From Caldilineaceae bacterium (GTDB taxonomy: Bacteria; Chloroflexota; Anaerolineae; Caldilineales; Caldilineaceae): 64,000 nucleotides of DNA. Under the pieces are notes generated by a model. It had not been told where the DNA came from. It made no database searches and worked only from the letters and a program-made list of their open reading frames with translations. A program made the position numbers and the translations under genes. Each line of letters starts with the position of its first letter. The stretch's first letter is position 1. The stretch is taken from assembly GCA_026645575.1 (NCBI GenBank), contig JAPKMW010000043.1, forward strand, positions 17,371 to 81,370, read 5' to 3'. Below are positions 1 to 9,248 of the stretch, in pieces.

Positions 1-2109
1 GGTCAATCTGTCCAGCTTGATGCGCTGGTGCAGATCCTTCTCCGGCGGCAGCGGCGGTCGATCCTCGGCAAACCAGAGCGTGCGCCGTTCTGGGCAGGCG
101 ACGCTGGGCTGCGTCCCCGTGTCGGCGCAGACTTCCCACTGGCGCACACCGGGCGGCGGCGTGAAATCAGCCGCCGGTTGGTCGGCCAGGGCCGTGCGCA
201 TAAACTCATTCCAGATGGGCGCGGCGCCGGTAATGCCGGAGATGTTGCGCATCTCGCTGTTGTCACTGTTCCCCACCCACACACCGGTGACCAGTTGCGG
301 CGTGTAACCCATCGTCAAGACATCGCGGAAGTCGTTGGTGGTGCCGGTTTTCGCCGCTGCCGGTCGATCCAACCGCAAGAGTGAATTGGGACCAAAGACT
401 GGGGCGCGGGCGTCATTGTCCCGCAAGATGTCGGTGATCAGAAAAGCATCGACCGCGCTGATCACCTGTTCGCCACTGTTTGGCGATGTCTGGCAAGCTC
501 TATCCGAACCCTCACCGCAAAAGACTTCCCCGTTGCTATAGGAAATCTTCAAAATCGTCACTGGCGGCACATAGCGCCCCTGGTTCGCCAAGACGGCAAA
601 GGCGCCGGTCATCTCTACCAGCGGGATTTCACCGGCCCCCAGCGAGAGGCTTAAGCCATAATCGGGGCGGGTGAGGGTGGTAATGCCAAAGCGGGGGGCC
701 ATCACCACGAAATTCTGGACGCCAAGCATCTGAATGGCCCGCACTGCCGGGATATTGAGACTCATCCCCAACGCTGAGCGCACCGTCACCAGACCCCGTT
801 CGCGATTGTCATAGTTGGTCGGCACATAGGGCGGGTTGGCGCCATCGGGAAATTCCTGTTTGATGTCCGCCACCAACGTGCCGGGGGTCCAGCGTTCCTC
901 TACCGGCAGATCATTTCTGGCAAAGGCGCTGACATAGACCAGCGGCTTGATTGTGCTGCCGGGCTGACGGGGCGCCAACGCCATGTTGACCTGACCGTCG
1001 ATCTCCACGTTGTTGAAATCGGCGCTGCCGACCAGGGCGAGAATTTCGCCGGTGTCGGGGCGCATCGCTACCAACGCCCCATTGGAGACATTGTAATCCG
1101 CCACGCGCGCCACTTGTTCCGCCACAATCTGTTCGGCTTCGGCTTGCAGGCGCGGGTCGAGCGAGGTGGTAACGCTGAAACCGCCTTGAAAAACCTCGTT
1201 GGGGCCAATGATTTGCTCCAACTGTTGGCGGACAAAGAGCGTAAAGTGGGGCGCCTTAAGATCATAACTCACCGGTGCAAAACGGAGATCTTCCAGCCAG
1301 GCGCGATCCGCTTCCTCTTTGGAAATAAAGTTGCTTTCCACCATCAACGCCAATACCACAGCCTGCCGCTCTCTGGCGCGCTCACGGTTTGTATACGGGT
1401 CGTAGTAGGCCGGTGCTTGCGGTAGACCGGCCAATAGGGAAGCTTCGCCTAGCGTCAAATCGGCCACATCTTTATTAAAATAGGTTTGTGCCGCCGCTTC
1501 GGCGCCGTAGGCCAGGTTGCCGTAATTGATATCATTAAGATAAATTTCAAGGATTTTATCCTTTTGATACTCGCGACTAATTTCTGCCGAGAGGACTGCC
1601 TCTTTGATCTTGCGCATAATGGAGCGCTCGGCGGACAAAAAGCGCATCTTGACCACCTGTTGGGGAATGGTCGAGGCGCCGGAGACAATATCCCCTTCGC
1701 GCACGGCATAGTAGATTGCGCGCGCCAGGGCGAAGTAATCGATGCCGCGATGTTGATAGAAATTCGCATCTTCCGTGGCAATGGTTGCCTGACGCAGATA
1801 GGGGGAGATGCGATTTAACGGCGTATAGGTGCGCCGGCCAGCCTCAATGCTGGTTGGATCAAAGGCTTCATTGAGCAGATTTCCCTCACGGTCGAGAATC
1901 CGCATACTCTGCGACGGCGCAAAATCGCTACTTTCCAAAGCCGTCGCCGGCGGTAAGGTGCCGGCGATCATGGCATAGGCCAATAGCAACCCCGCGACAC
2001 CCAGCAGCGCCAAAATTAAAAACGTCACCGACCCAATGGTCATGCCTCGGTTAAACTCACTCCGCGGCGGTCGGGGCCGGGGCGACGGAGCGGATTTTAG
2101 TTCGTACAT
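1..2109 (-). CDS. Class A penicillin-binding protein (PBP1A-type), 3' end cut by window edge
   Basis: This bifunctional peptidoglycan synthase would polymerise glycan strands and cross-link them outside the membrane. From the ATG at 2109 there is a short proline-rich cytoplasmic tail, one membrane segment at about residues 24-50, then a GT51 glycosyltransferase domain with the catalytic Glu in ATEDANF (about residue 113), GASTIPQQ (144-151) and the [10 protein letters not shown] block. The transpeptidase domain shows STIK (Ser about 385), SLN (450-452) and KTGT (Lys about 587). About 703 codons are present with no stop, so only the extreme C-terminus is missing. The STIPQQ variant of the usual STITQQ is noted but does not touch a catalytic residue. 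The gene runs off the left edge, so its downstream neighbour is unknown. Family assignment is very secure; the choice between PBP1A and other class A names is conventional. Confidence 0.96.
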   Translation of the reverse strand, partial: MYELKSAPSPRPRPPRSEFNRGMTIGSVTFLILALLGVAGLLLAYAMIAGTLPPATALESSDFAPSQSMRILDREGNLLNEAFDPTSIEAGRRTYTPLNRISPYLRQATIATEDANFYQHRGIDYFALARAIYYAVREGDIVSGASTIPQQVVKMRFLSAERSIMRKIKEAVLSAEISREYQKDKILEIYLNDINYGNLAYGAEAAAQTYFNKDVADLTLGEASLLAGLPQAPAYYDPYTNRERARERQAVVLALMVESNFISKEEADRAWLEDLRFAPVSYDLKAPHFTLFVRQQLEQIIGPNEVFQGGFSVTTSLDPRLQAEAEQIVAEQVARVADYNVSNGALVAMRPDTGEILALVGSADFNNVEIDGQVNMALAPRQPGSTIKPLVYVSAFARNDLPVEERWTPGTLVADIKQEFPDGANPPYVPTNYDNRERGLVTVRSALGMSLNIPAVRAIQMLGVQNFVVMAPRFGITTLTRPDYGLSLSLGAGEIPLVEMTGAFAVLANQGRYVPPVTILKISYSNGEVFCGEGSDRACQTSPNSGEQVISAVDAFLITDILRDNDARAPVFGPNSLLRLDRPAAAKTGTTNDFRDVLTMGYTPQLVTGVWVGNSDNSEMRNISGITGAAPIWNEFMRTALADQPAADFTPPPGVRQWEVCADTGTQPSVACPERRTLWFAEDRPPLPPEKDLHQRIKLDRLT

Positions 2110-2134
2110 AGTTCACCTGATTTATCGGTATACG

Positions 2135-2200
2135 AGTTACGAATTACGAGTTACGAATTACGATCTTGATGTCGTAATTCATAACTCGTAATTCGTAACT
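2135..2200. repeat. Intergenic inverted repeat, ATTCGTAACTCG family
   Basis: Two 29-base arms (2135-2163 and 2172-2200) pair with a single mismatch around an 8-base loop. Each arm is itself built from the alternating words ACGAGTT and ACGAATT. The same words form the hairpin at 37691-37750 and also appear inside a coding sequence at about 3461-3478, so this is a dispersed repeat and not only a local terminator. It lies between the PBP gene and the downstream end of the next minus-strand gene. Confidence 0.8.
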
Positions 2201-2213
2201 TCTTTGTCTTCAC

Positions 2214-3776
2214 TCAAGACGGCCAATCCCACGGCAGCGTGTTTTGATAGACCCACGCCGCCAGTTGCAGCCATTGTAGCATAAGCAAGGGAATTGTCCC
2301 CCCTGCCAGGTAGCGTGGATCAGCAAATCGATGGGGCAACGTGGTCGTCAACAACAGCGCTGCCGGAATGGCGGCTAGACTAAAGAGATCCCAATCGCGC
2401 TGGCCGCCATAATCCGGGTTCCAAACCCAGATAAAGAGTTGATAACTCAACGCAGCAAAGAGCAAAAATGGAACCCATTGGACGGCTGATGGGTTGGCAT
2501 CGGTTGCCGGTTTCTTTGTTGCGCGAAAACCTATCTTTGCGCACAAGCCAGACAAGGCCACCAGCAGCAAGGCCGGCAACACCACCGGCGCGACCAGCAA
2601 TTGCTGGTTGAGAAAGTCGCGCAGGTGGAGCCAGCTAAACATCGTGTAGTGTTCCCAACGCGTGGTCACAGCCCAAAGCGGCACAAAGGGGCGACCGTCA
2701 CCGCCGCCGGGGCGATCCGTACTCAGCAACGCCGCCAGCCCGTGGCCGCCCCCTTCCATCAACCCGATCACCGAGATCCCGCCGATCAACATGGGCAGGG
2801 CAATGGCAATGCCGGTAGATAAGACGGCGGGTTGGCGGGATTTGTTCTGGTTTTGCGCCTGTTTTTGCCAATGGATCCAGCCAACATACAGGAGCGACGG
2901 CGCTAGAATCACCGTGCTGGGGTGAAAGGCGTTGGTGAGCGCCAGCAGAGTCGCTGCCAGCCACAGCGGTGACCGTCCCGTGATCACTCGCAAGCCCACC
3001 CAGAGATAGAGCAAGATGCCGGCGGCGGCAAAGCTGTAATTTTCGATATAGCCAAAAAAGAGCTGCAACACGCCCAGGCTGGTCAACAAACCAAAGGTGA
3101 GCCAGCCCAGCGCACGAGTGTGGTCGCGCACCAACCCCAACAGCGCCAACAGATAAAACAGCCCGGCGACCGGACTAAGCAGCCGATAAACTGGAACGGC
3201 ATCTTCCCAACCAAAGCGCTCATGCCAGCCCAGCCAAAGTTGACTGTGCAAAAAAAGATCCAGCGGCGCCTGCCACGAATGGGTCAACCGCAGCGCTGGA
3301 TCGGGCCAAGCGATGGCTTTGGAGAGCAAATAGGCGTCACCCCAACGGGTATGGGCAATGGGAAAAGCGTAAAAGGCGAGGAGCAGGAGCAAGATGATGG
3401 CGATAATAAAGGTGTGTTGCGTGTTGCGTGTTGCGCTTGCCCTGAGCAAAGTCGAAGGGTGATTCGTAACTCGGAATTTCGGCCACAGCAAAAGTTCACG
3501 TCCCCACCAGACGATGATCCAACCGATGATCAGGCTTGCAGAAACGATCATCACCCAGGTTGGCAGATAAGTGACCGGCCAGAGGCCCCACCAGGCGGCT
3601 TCGGCGCTGTCGGCTTCAGGGATGGCAGTTGGGGTGGGCGGCAAGGTGCGGACATAAAAGTGGAGGGAAAGCAGCAATAGGGCGATGACATGGCAACCGG
3701 CAACGAGCCAGTGCTGACAAAGGATAAGTGACAAGGTGACAGGGTGACAAGGTGGTTGGGTGACAGGATTGCTCAA
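2214..3776 (-). CDS. Polytopic membrane protein, possible lipid-linked glycosyltransferase
   Basis: This is a roughly 520-residue protein with about ten hydrophobic membrane segments. I cannot place it in a named family from motifs alone. The luminal-looking block [14 protein letters not shown] near the C-terminus and FFGYIENYS in the middle resemble blocks seen in multi-pass glycosyltransferase-like proteins of envelope clusters, which is a weak hint. The start is uncertain: the longest frame begins at TTG 3776, and its first 15 or so codons lie inside a GTGACA-rich repeat, so the true start may have been displaced or overwritten. A second repeat (3413-3478) lies within the coding sequence and adds about 20 residues including [11 protein letters not shown] between two membrane segments. 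The neighbouring SH3 lipoprotein and DUF2723 protein suggest an envelope polysaccharide role. Confidence 0.75.
   Translation of the reverse strand: MSNPVTQPPCHPVTLSLILCQHWLVAGCHVIALLLLSLHFYVRTLPPTPTAIPEADSAEAAWWGLWPVTYLPTWVMIVSASLIIGWIIVWWGRELLLWPKFRVTNHPSTLLRASATRNTQHTFIIAIILLLLLAFYAFPIAHTRWGDAYLLSKAIAWPDPALRLTHSWQAPLDLFLHSQLWLGWHERFGWEDAVPVYRLLSPVAGLFYLLALLGLVRDHTRALGWLTFGLLTSLGVLQLFFGYIENYSFAAAGILLYLWVGLRVITGRSPLWLAATLLALTNAFHPSTVILAPSLLYVGWIHWQKQAQNQNKSRQPAVLSTGIAIALPMLIGGISVIGLMEGGGHGLAALLSTDRPGGGDGRPFVPLWAVTTRWEHYTMFSWLHLRDFLNQQLLVAPVVLPALLLVALSGLCAKIGFRATKKPATDANPSAVQWVPFLLFAALSYQLFIWVWNPDYGGQRDWDLFSLAAIPAALLLTTTLPHRFADPRYLAGGTIPLLMLQWLQLAAWVYQNTLPWDWPS
3413..3478. repeat. Composite dispersed repeat inserted inside a membrane-protein gene
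   Basis: The stretch holds three copies of a GTGTTGC word (3413-3434), then GCCCTGAGCAAAGTCGAAGGG (3439-3459, one base over twenty when read whole; its key parts are CCCTGAGC and TCGAAGGG), then a GATTCGTAACTCG word shared with the hairpins at 2135 and 37691. It is in frame with the minus-strand gene and is translated. A related TTCGACTGAGCTCAC word occurs in the repeat at about 63384. Confidence 0.7.
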
Positions 3777-3822
3777 CGTACACTCTTTTCACCGTGTCAT
3801 CTTGTCACCTTGTCACCCTCAT
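3729..3822. repeat. GTGACA(A/G)GG heptamer cluster with inverted copy
   Basis: The words GTGACAAGG and GTGACAGGG repeat at 3729-3768, and an inverted set (TTGTCACC) follows at 3796-3822, giving an imperfect palindrome in the gap between two minus-strand genes and reaching into the 5' end of the upstream one. The same heptamers form a translated block at 6148-6218, showing that the element spreads. Confidence 0.75.
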
Positions 3823-3824
3823 CA

Positions 3825-4520
3825 TTACTGACCAATGATCAGAAATTCCGCCGCCACCCAACCACCATCCGGGTTGTCGGTATTGTCACCGGTGGCCGGC
3901 GGGATCTGCACCCAGAGACCGTCACCGCTGGTGGCGATCACTTGATAGGTTTCGCCATCGTAGGCGTAGCCGACAATGGGCGAATCGGTGGTCGGTTCAC
4001 TGCGCACACGCAAGCGGATGCCCTCAGTGCTGACCAGCGCAAAGCCCGGTTGCGGCGTCGGCACCAGCGTGACCGCCGGCGCAGCTTCACTGTTGGTTGT
4101 GGTGGCGGTGTTTGTCACCGGGGCAGCAGCAGTGGTGTCGCCGACGGCGAGATCGGTAATATCACCTTCCACTGTCACAAAGTTGGCCGAAACCCAGCCG
4201 GCGCCGGTCGGCGAGCTATCAATCGCTAGTTGAATCCATTGCCCATCGTCGCTTAGGGCCAGGACGCGATAGCTTTCACCGGCCGCAATCCCTGCCACCA
4301 CTTCACTGGCCTCATTGGGATCCTGGCGCACCCGCAGCGACCGGGTGGAGACCGTCGCCATGGCGCCATCTTCGGCCGGCGCTGCGGCTGTGTCTGCCGC
4401 CGGAGCGTCACTGGTCGCGCTGTCCGGCGTTGCTGTGGGTAGTGGTATGGTACAACCACTGATCAGGCCGACCAAGAGCAGGCCGGTTACGAGGGCAGAG
4501 GTAAAAAATCGCACGTTCAT
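3825..4520 (-). CDS. SH3-domain lipoprotein
   Basis: The protein starts at ATG 4520, preceded by GGAG at a normal distance. It has a lipoprotein signal peptide with lipobox LISGC at about residue 23, a Thr/Ala/Pro-rich spacer, and two bacterial SH3-like repeats. The first contains RSLRVRQDP and GWVSANF; the second contains [10 protein letters not shown] and GWVAAEFL. Such domains usually bind cell-wall peptides, so the protein is likely anchored on the outer face of the membrane. It sits between genes for two polytopic membrane proteins on the same strand. Lipidation and domain content are clear; the ligand is not. Confidence 0.9.
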   Translation of the reverse strand: MNVRFFTSALVTGLLLVGLISGCTIPLPTATPDSATSDAPAADTAAAPAEDGAMATVSTRSLRVRQDPNEASEVVAGIAAGESYRVLALSDDGQWIQLAIDSSPTGAGWVSANFVTVEGDITDLAVGDTTAAAPVTNTATTTNSEAAPAVTLVPTPQPGFALVSTEGIRLRVRSEPTTDSPIVGYAYDGETYQVIATSGDGLWVQIPPATGDNTDNPDGGWVAAEFLIIGQ

Positions 4521-4798
4521 TCCAGACTCCTTCAAACGAATTGGCTGCATTGGGTTAGCGCGGTAGCCCGCAGCTAAGTAGGTGCAGCATAGCAATAAGA
4601 ATGCACTTGCAACAAGCGCAGGGTTGTCGTTCTGGTGTAGCAGCCCCCCTTTTTGGGGAAAGGGTTGGTAGGGCCAATACGATTGTGCATTATGTCACGC
4701 TTTTCGTGATATGACAAACTGGATTGCGCTAAAGCAAATCGTCATTTATGGTGAAACCGCTGGCAGAGAAAGCGTGTGATGCGCAAAGCACCCAAATG

Positions 4799-6721
4799 TC
4801 ATGGAAGCGTAGGCAAATCGACGGCGCCGACGGCGCGGCCATCCTGTTCCGCATAAAGGATGACCCGCAACAGTGTGCTTTGCGGGGTGATGGAGGTCGG
4901 CATAATAAGATAATAGACATCGCGCACCGTCTCTCCCGGCAGCCAACTGGTAGTGGGCGCCACCAGCCGTAATGGATAGCGATCTTCCTGCATCAACACC
5001 TGATCGTTGGCGACAAAGCGTAATGACACCTTATACACTTCGGTCAGGACGCGATTTGGGCGCCAGTAGAGCGTTAAGCGTAGCGCCGGCCCCCCCGCTT
5101 CGGCCAGCCAGACCCGATCATAGCCGACCAGTTCGAGGGCGCCATCGACAAAAGGTTGGGCCAACGCGTGTTGCGGGGCGCCGGCTTGGGCCTCTCCACG
5201 CGGCCAGACCCGCACCAACGGTCCGTCGCCGCTAAAGCTGTAGCGTTCGGCAATCCCGGCAACTTCCTGAGTGAGATAGGTAGGATACCCTTGCGCCATC
5301 GCCGCATCGACTGCCGCCTGGCGGTCAGCCGGCTGATCGGCCACAACAACAGTAGCGTTGCGCCCCAAGCCTTCCGCCGCCTGCATATACTTCAACGCCG
5401 TCGCCTGTCCCTCCAGGGCAATGACCCGACTTTCCGGGGGAAAATCGACTTTGGCGACGGCCACCGCCGTATCATGGACAGCCCAATCCTGGCTACGATT
5501 GACCAGCGGCCCCCGTTCCCCTATCCCCAGTAGGAGCAAAACGCAACAGCCGGTGGCAATGCCCTGCGCCACCACTGACCAGCGGTGCAACAGTTGCGTC
5601 AGGGCGGCAACGCCAGCCCCACTGAAGAGCGCAAAACAGAGCCAAGCCGGCAACAGAAAGACCTCTTGATCGCCCACTTGATAACTCATGGCAAAGAGCA
5701 GGTTGGTCAACAAGATCACCAGCAGGCCGCACCACCAGCGCCGTGGCTGGCCGACCGTCAACACCCAACCCAGACCCAATAGCCCCAAACCCAGACCCAC
5801 CAGGCCAATTTGCGCCTGCCAAAGTCGCCACCAGTCGCCGATGGTCATCGCCACCGATAAACTGTTTTGGCTAAAGAAGCCGGTGTATCCCCGCGCCAGC
5901 ACATGCTCCCAGAAACCAGCCCAACTGTTGACATAGCTGCCGCGCAAGTCACTGGCTCCCATTGCCGCCCGCAGCGGAAGGAAGAGATAGAGCAGCAGCG
6001 GCGCCTGCCCGACAACTCCCCATTTCAACCACTGGCGGCTAAGCGGCCAGATCGCCTTTTGCCCCCACAGCATGAGTAACAACCCCGGCGCCAGCAACAC
6101 AATGGTGCGGTGGTGAGTTAGGGCGAGGCCGAAGAGGAGGGCGAGGAGGGTGACAGGGTGACAGGGTGACAAGGTGACAGGGTGACAGGGTGACAGGGTG
6201 ATGCGTAAGGTGACAAGGAGGATGGCGACGACGAAAAGGTTGTGGAGGGCGTAGACTTCGGCGATGGTGGCTTGGCTCCACCAGACGGGGCTGAGACCAA
6301 AGGCCAGGGTGGTTGCCAGGGCAGGCCAGTGGGTTGGTGTTTTGGTGGACACAGTTTGGCTGAGGAGGCGTTGGGCCAGGGCAAAGATCAAGCCGATGGT
6401 GATGGCGGCAGCCAGGGCGCTGAAAAGGTTCATCCGCCACGCCCAGTTGCCAACCGGAAAGAGAACGCGACTCCAAAACCCACTGAGCAAAATATAGAGC
6501 GGGTAGCCGGTGGGGTGGGCAATGCCGAAGGTGGGCCCGACCAACTGAAATTCCAGGCTGTCGTCATACAGCACAGTGATGCTGGGCGCCGCGGTGCGGG
6601 CATAGAGCAGAAAAAAGAGCAAGCCCACCAACCAAGGCAAGAAACGTTCCCAGCGCGCGAGCAAGGCTTGATAGCGGCGGCGTGATTGGGGCGCCGCCAT
6701 TGCGGAAAAAGGCGTTGACAT
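4799..6721 (-). CDS. DUF2723 membrane protein (O-mannosyltransferase/TMEM260-like)
   Basis: The N-terminal part carries the DUF2723 signature: an acidic loop (YDDSLEFQLVGPTFGIAHP, about residues 50-70) followed by TGYPLY, then several membrane helices. The family is related to GT-C glycosyltransferases that use lipid-linked sugar donors. A hydrophilic C-terminal half of about 250 residues, probably extracellular, ends with a beta-rich segment. I prefer ATG 6721 over the longer frame from 6763, though no strong ribosome site precedes either. Codons at about 6148-6218 are made of a GTGACAGGG repeat and encode a PCHPVTLS repeat between membrane segments. The gene is divergent from the RraA-like gene at 6842. 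Confidence 0.85.
   Translation of the reverse strand: MSTPFSAMAAPQSRRRYQALLARWERFLPWLVGLLFFLLYARTAAPSITVLYDDSLEFQLVGPTFGIAHPTGYPLYILLSGFWSRVLFPVGNWAWRMNLFSALAAAITIGLIFALAQRLLSQTVSTKTPTHWPALATTLAFGLSPVWWSQATIAEVYALHNLFVVAILLVTLRITLSPCHPVTLSPCHPVTLLALLFGLALTHHRTIVLLAPGLLLMLWGQKAIWPLSRQWLKWGVVGQAPLLLYLFLPLRAAMGASDLRGSYVNSWAGFWEHVLARGYTGFFSQNSLSVAMTIGDWWRLWQAQIGLVGLGLGLLGLGWVLTVGQPRRWWCGLLVILLTNLLFAMSYQVGDQEVFLLPAWLCFALFSGAGVAALTQLLHRWSVVAQGIATGCCVLLLLGIGERGPLVNRSQDWAVHDTAVAVAKVDFPPESRVIALEGQATALKYMQAAEGLGRNATVVVADQPADRQAAVDAAMAQGYPTYLTQEVAGIAERYSFSGDGPLVRVWPRGEAQAGAPQHALAQPFVDGALELVGYDRVWLAEAGGPALRLTLYWRPNRVLTEVYKVSLRFVANDQVLMQEDRYPLRLVAPTTSWLPGETVRDVYYLIMPTSITPQSTLLRVILYAEQDGRAVGAVDLPTLP
6148..6218. 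repeat. Translated GTGACAGGG repeat inside the DUF2723 gene
   Basis: About eight tandem copies of a 7-10 base word (GTGACAGGG/GTGACAAGG) lie within the coding sequence. On the minus strand they read as repeated CHPVTLSP. The reading frame remains open because the repeat translates without stops. Homologues would be expected to lack this block. Confidence 0.8.
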
Positions 6722-6841
6722 GATAACCCGGTCGTGTGTTATGATTAACGGAACAATCACCAATATACTCGAATTACCGTGTGATTACCAAAAACACAAT
6801 CATTCACGCCAAACCTTCAATCTTTCATCAAGGAGAATGCA

Positions 6842-7579
6842 ATGGCTACCCTTTCTGTACAGGAGATGCTTGACGAGTTACGCCAGTATGACACCCCCTC
6901 CATTACCAACGTCGTTGCCACCTATCCCGAAAGCAAGCTTTGTCTCGGTCTCTACAACCCGTGGACAGAAAATTGGTACACGGACCAGACGCTGCGCTGC
7001 ATGTACCCCGAACTGGGCGCGCTGGTGGGCTATGCCGTCACCTGTGTCTATGGCCTGCCCGACCCCAACTTCAAACGCTTGACCTTTATGGATGTGCTGG
7101 ATGCCCTCGACGCCTCGCCCAAGCCGACGATTTTGGTCTTACAACAAAAGTTTCCGCCCCATCTGGCCGGCAAGGTCGGTCTGGCCGGCGGCAACATGGT
7201 CTCGGCCATGAAGGCGATCAACTGTCTGGGGTTGCTCTCCAATGGCCCCTCGCGCGACATCGACGAAGTGCGCCCGATGAAATTCCAATACATGCTCACC
7301 GGCATCACCCCCGGTCATGGCGCGCAGGCGGTGCAGGCAGTCAACGTGCCGGTCTCGGTCTGCGGCATGGATGTCGCCCCTGGCGAAATCATTCACATGG
7401 ATGAGAATGGCGCCTGTAAATTCCCCGCTGATAAGTTGGAAGCGGTGCTGATGAACGCCCGCGCCTTGCGCGCTGAAGAGAGCGACCGCATGGGCCGCCT
7501 GCAAAAAGCCAAATCCGCCGCCGAACTGCGCGCCATCTTTGGCGGTCATTCGTATGCCGCGGAGAAGGAGAAGAAGTAG
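6842..7579 (+). CDS. RraA-family protein (4-hydroxy-4-methyl-2-oxoglutarate aldolase-like)
   Basis: The protein has the RraA/dimethylmenaquinone-methyltransferase-like fold signature. It shows TPSITNV near the N-terminus, GGNMVSAMKAINCLGLLSNG (about residues 117-136), then PSRDID, and a late VAPGEIIHMDENGACKFP block. In characterised aldolases the Arg-Asp of this region binds substrate and metal. At 245 residues it is slightly long for the family. An AAGGAG site precedes ATG 6842. It is a lone plus-strand gene ending at the hairpin 7589-7647. Many Chloroflexota carry RraA-like enzymes with sugar-acid catabolism genes, but the exact substrate cannot be told. Confidence 0.88.
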   Translation: MATLSVQEMLDELRQYDTPSITNVVATYPESKLCLGLYNPWTENWYTDQTLRCMYPELGALVGYAVTCVYGLPDPNFKRLTFMDVLDALDASPKPTILVLQQKFPPHLAGKVGLAGGNMVSAMKAINCLGLLSNGPSRDIDEVRPMKFQYMLTGITPGHGAQAVQAVNVPVSVCGMDVAPGEIIHMDENGACKFPADKLEAVLMNARALRAEESDRMGRLQKAKSAAELRAIFGGHSYAAEKEKK

Positions 7580-7588
7580 TCATCCACT

Positions 7589-7647
7589 GCTCTTGGCGAG
7601 TCCATGACTCGCCCCAAGCTAGGGCGAGTCATGGACTCGCCAAGAGC
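7589..7647. terminator. Long perfect hairpin between convergent genes (GAGTCATGGACTCG family)
   Basis: Arms GCTCTTGGCGAGTCCATGAC and its complement pair across a short loop centred near 7618. It lies between the RraA-like gene and the convergent PRC-barrel gene and could end both transcripts, though it lacks a T tract. Its core GCGAGTC...GACTCGC recurs at 26006, 32757 and 55141. Confidence 0.75.
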
Positions 7648-7669
7648 GAACTTGTTCTTTTCCAGGATC

Positions 7670-8410
7670 TTACGTTTGCTCCTGATAGGGTGGCAAGCCC
7701 TGTAAAAAGTCGGCGTCAACCTTTAACGCCACCTCTTCGTCAGTCACGTCACGAATCCAGTAGGTAGGGATTAGCCGTTTCTCGCGAAAGAGCCAGCCTT
7801 CGGCAATGAGCAGGTGGGTGACGCGATGGCTCTCATCGTCGGTGATAACGCGGGCAACGCTCCCCACTGGTTGCCCGGCGCTGTCCACCACGTCGGCCCC
7901 TTCTTTCAAGGCGATGCTGCCGTCGGGAACATTGCGTTCGGTCTCGACCGCATAGCCCGCTCCGGGGTAAGCGCCGCCGGCATCAGCGCCGGCAGTGTAG
8001 GCGCCGCCAGGGTAGCCATACAAGCTGGGGTAATAGCCTGGCACCGCAGCGCCGACCGGCGGATAGGCATAGAGCGGGCGCGCATAGGCGCCAACCGCAT
8101 TGGTCGCCGCCGATGTTGTCGCGCTGCCATCCATCCCGGTAGTGGCGTCATCGTCGTAGGGGCGGTAGTAGGTTTCTTCAAAGGGCGGCAAATCATCCAG
8201 TGTGCCGGCATCGGCGCGCAGACGAACTTGAGCGGCTGATGCTTGATCAACCAAAGCAATGGGCGCGACTTTATCCTCGGTAAAAAGCCAGCCTTGACGG
8301 ATGACAACATGGGTCACCGCCTGGCTTTCCGGGTCGATCACCACTCGGTCGATGGCGCCTACCTCTTGCCCGTCGGCTGTGTAGACAGGGGTGTTTTCAC
8401 GAAATTGCAT
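7670..8410 (-). CDS. Double PRC-barrel protein with Gly/Tyr/Ala-rich linker
   Basis: ATG 8410 follows AAGGAGAA, giving 246 residues. Two PRC-barrel-like halves frame the protein. The first runs from about residue 1 to 80 with ENTPVYTADGQEVGAIDRVV and HVVIRQGWLF. The second is C-terminal with ADVVDSAGQPVGSVARVI and HLLIAEGWLF. Between them lies a low-complexity linker rich in Gly, Tyr, Pro and Ala. The two halves clearly share an origin, including the G-W-L-F block. PRC barrels occur in photosynthetic reaction centre H subunits, in RimM and in many stress proteins, so a function cannot be named. The gene is divergent from the HD hydrolase at 8525. Confidence 0.88.
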   Translation of the reverse strand: MQFRENTPVYTADGQEVGAIDRVVIDPESQAVTHVVIRQGWLFTEDKVAPIALVDQASAAQVRLRADAGTLDDLPPFEETYYRPYDDDATTGMDGSATTSAATNAVGAYARPLYAYPPVGAAVPGYYPSLYGYPGGAYTAGADAGGAYPGAGYAVETERNVPDGSIALKEGADVVDSAGQPVGSVARVITDDESHRVTHLLIAEGWLFREKRLIPTYWIRDVTDEEVALKVDADFLQGLPPYQEQT

Positions 8411-8524
8411 GAGGGTTCTCCTTTTCTCTGCATGAATTTGACTGCAGGAACTGGCCTTACCATAGGGCAATTTGTCGAAAACGCCGTATGTCTTGATACA
8501 GAACAACGGTAGAAAAGGAAGCGT

Positions 8525-9160
8525 ATGATTGAATTGGTACGGTGGCAACAACTTTGGCAGCGGTTGACCGGTGTTCTGCCGGCGAACCGCTGGTGGATCG
8601 AGCTACAGCAGCAGTATAGCGCGCCCCAACGCGCCTATCATACCTTACAACACCTGACCGAATGTTTGCAGCACTTTGACGCCGTCCGCCCATTACTGCA
8701 TCATCCCGACGAAGTGGAAGTGGCGCTCTGGGCGCACGATGTGATCTATGACACTCACCGCCGTGACAATGAAGAGGCCAGCGCCGCATGGGTGCAACCG
8801 CTTTTACAGGAAACCGCTGCGTCGCCGGCAACGATCCAGCGTATCACTGATTGGATTCGCTTGACCAAACACATCGCAGAGCCAGTTGATGCCGACGGCG
8901 CCTTCTTGCTCGACATCGATCTGGCGATTCTAGGTGCTGACACTGCGCGTTTTGCCGAATACGAACAACAAGTTCGCCACGAATACAACTGGGTGGCTTG
9001 GCCGGCCTTTTGCACCGGTCGGGCGCAAATCTTGCAAAGCTTTTTACAACGCCCTACCATCTATCGCACGCCTTTCTTTCAAGCCCGGTTTGAAGCCCAG
9101 GCGCGTATCAATCTGGCTGCGTCACTCACCAGCTTATCCCATCATAACGTTCCAGAATAA
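8525..9160 (+). CDS. HD-superfamily metal-dependent hydrolase (COG4339-like)
   Basis: This 211-residue protein matches the predicted HD phosphohydrolase family sometimes mislabelled as an NMDA-receptor-like protein. Metal ligands are visible in YHTLQHL (about residue 38) and WAHDVIYD (about 74-81), followed by NEEAS, DIDLAILG and the terminal IYRTPFF...EAQARINL block typical of the family. A ribosome site AAGGAAG precedes ATG 8525. The substrate is unknown for the family. The start region is shared with the divergent PRC-barrel gene, leaving about 110 bases for both promoters. Confidence 0.88.
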   Translation: MIELVRWQQLWQRLTGVLPANRWWIELQQQYSAPQRAYHTLQHLTECLQHFDAVRPLLHHPDEVEVALWAHDVIYDTHRRDNEEASAAWVQPLLQETAASPATIQRITDWIRLTKHIAEPVDADGAFLLDIDLAILGADTARFAEYEQQVRHEYNWVAWPAFCTGRAQILQSFLQRPTIYRTPFFQARFEAQARINLAASLTSLSHHNVPE

Positions 9161-9166
9161 AGTTGA

Positions 9167-9247
9167 CTCGTCCCGTAGGGACGACTGAGTTTAGGAAAGA
9201 GAAAATGATGGTTCCTATCCTAAACTCAAGCGTCCCTACGGGACGAG
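9167..9247. repeat. Palindromic element, GTCCCGTAGGGAC/TGAGTTTAGG family
   Basis: Inverted arms CTCGTCCCGTAGGGAC...TGAGTTTAGGA and their complement enclose a short loop. A second copy lies at 17481-17555. The element abuts the stop codon of the minus-strand gene ending at 9249, and the unshifted reading of that gene would continue into the repeat and stop at 9226. Confidence 0.85.
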
Positions 9248-9248
9248 T

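Noticed and set aside
6840..9160. Many overlapping open frames on the opposite strand of real genes
   Set aside because: They lack ribosome sites and family motifs and follow from the base composition of the true genes.
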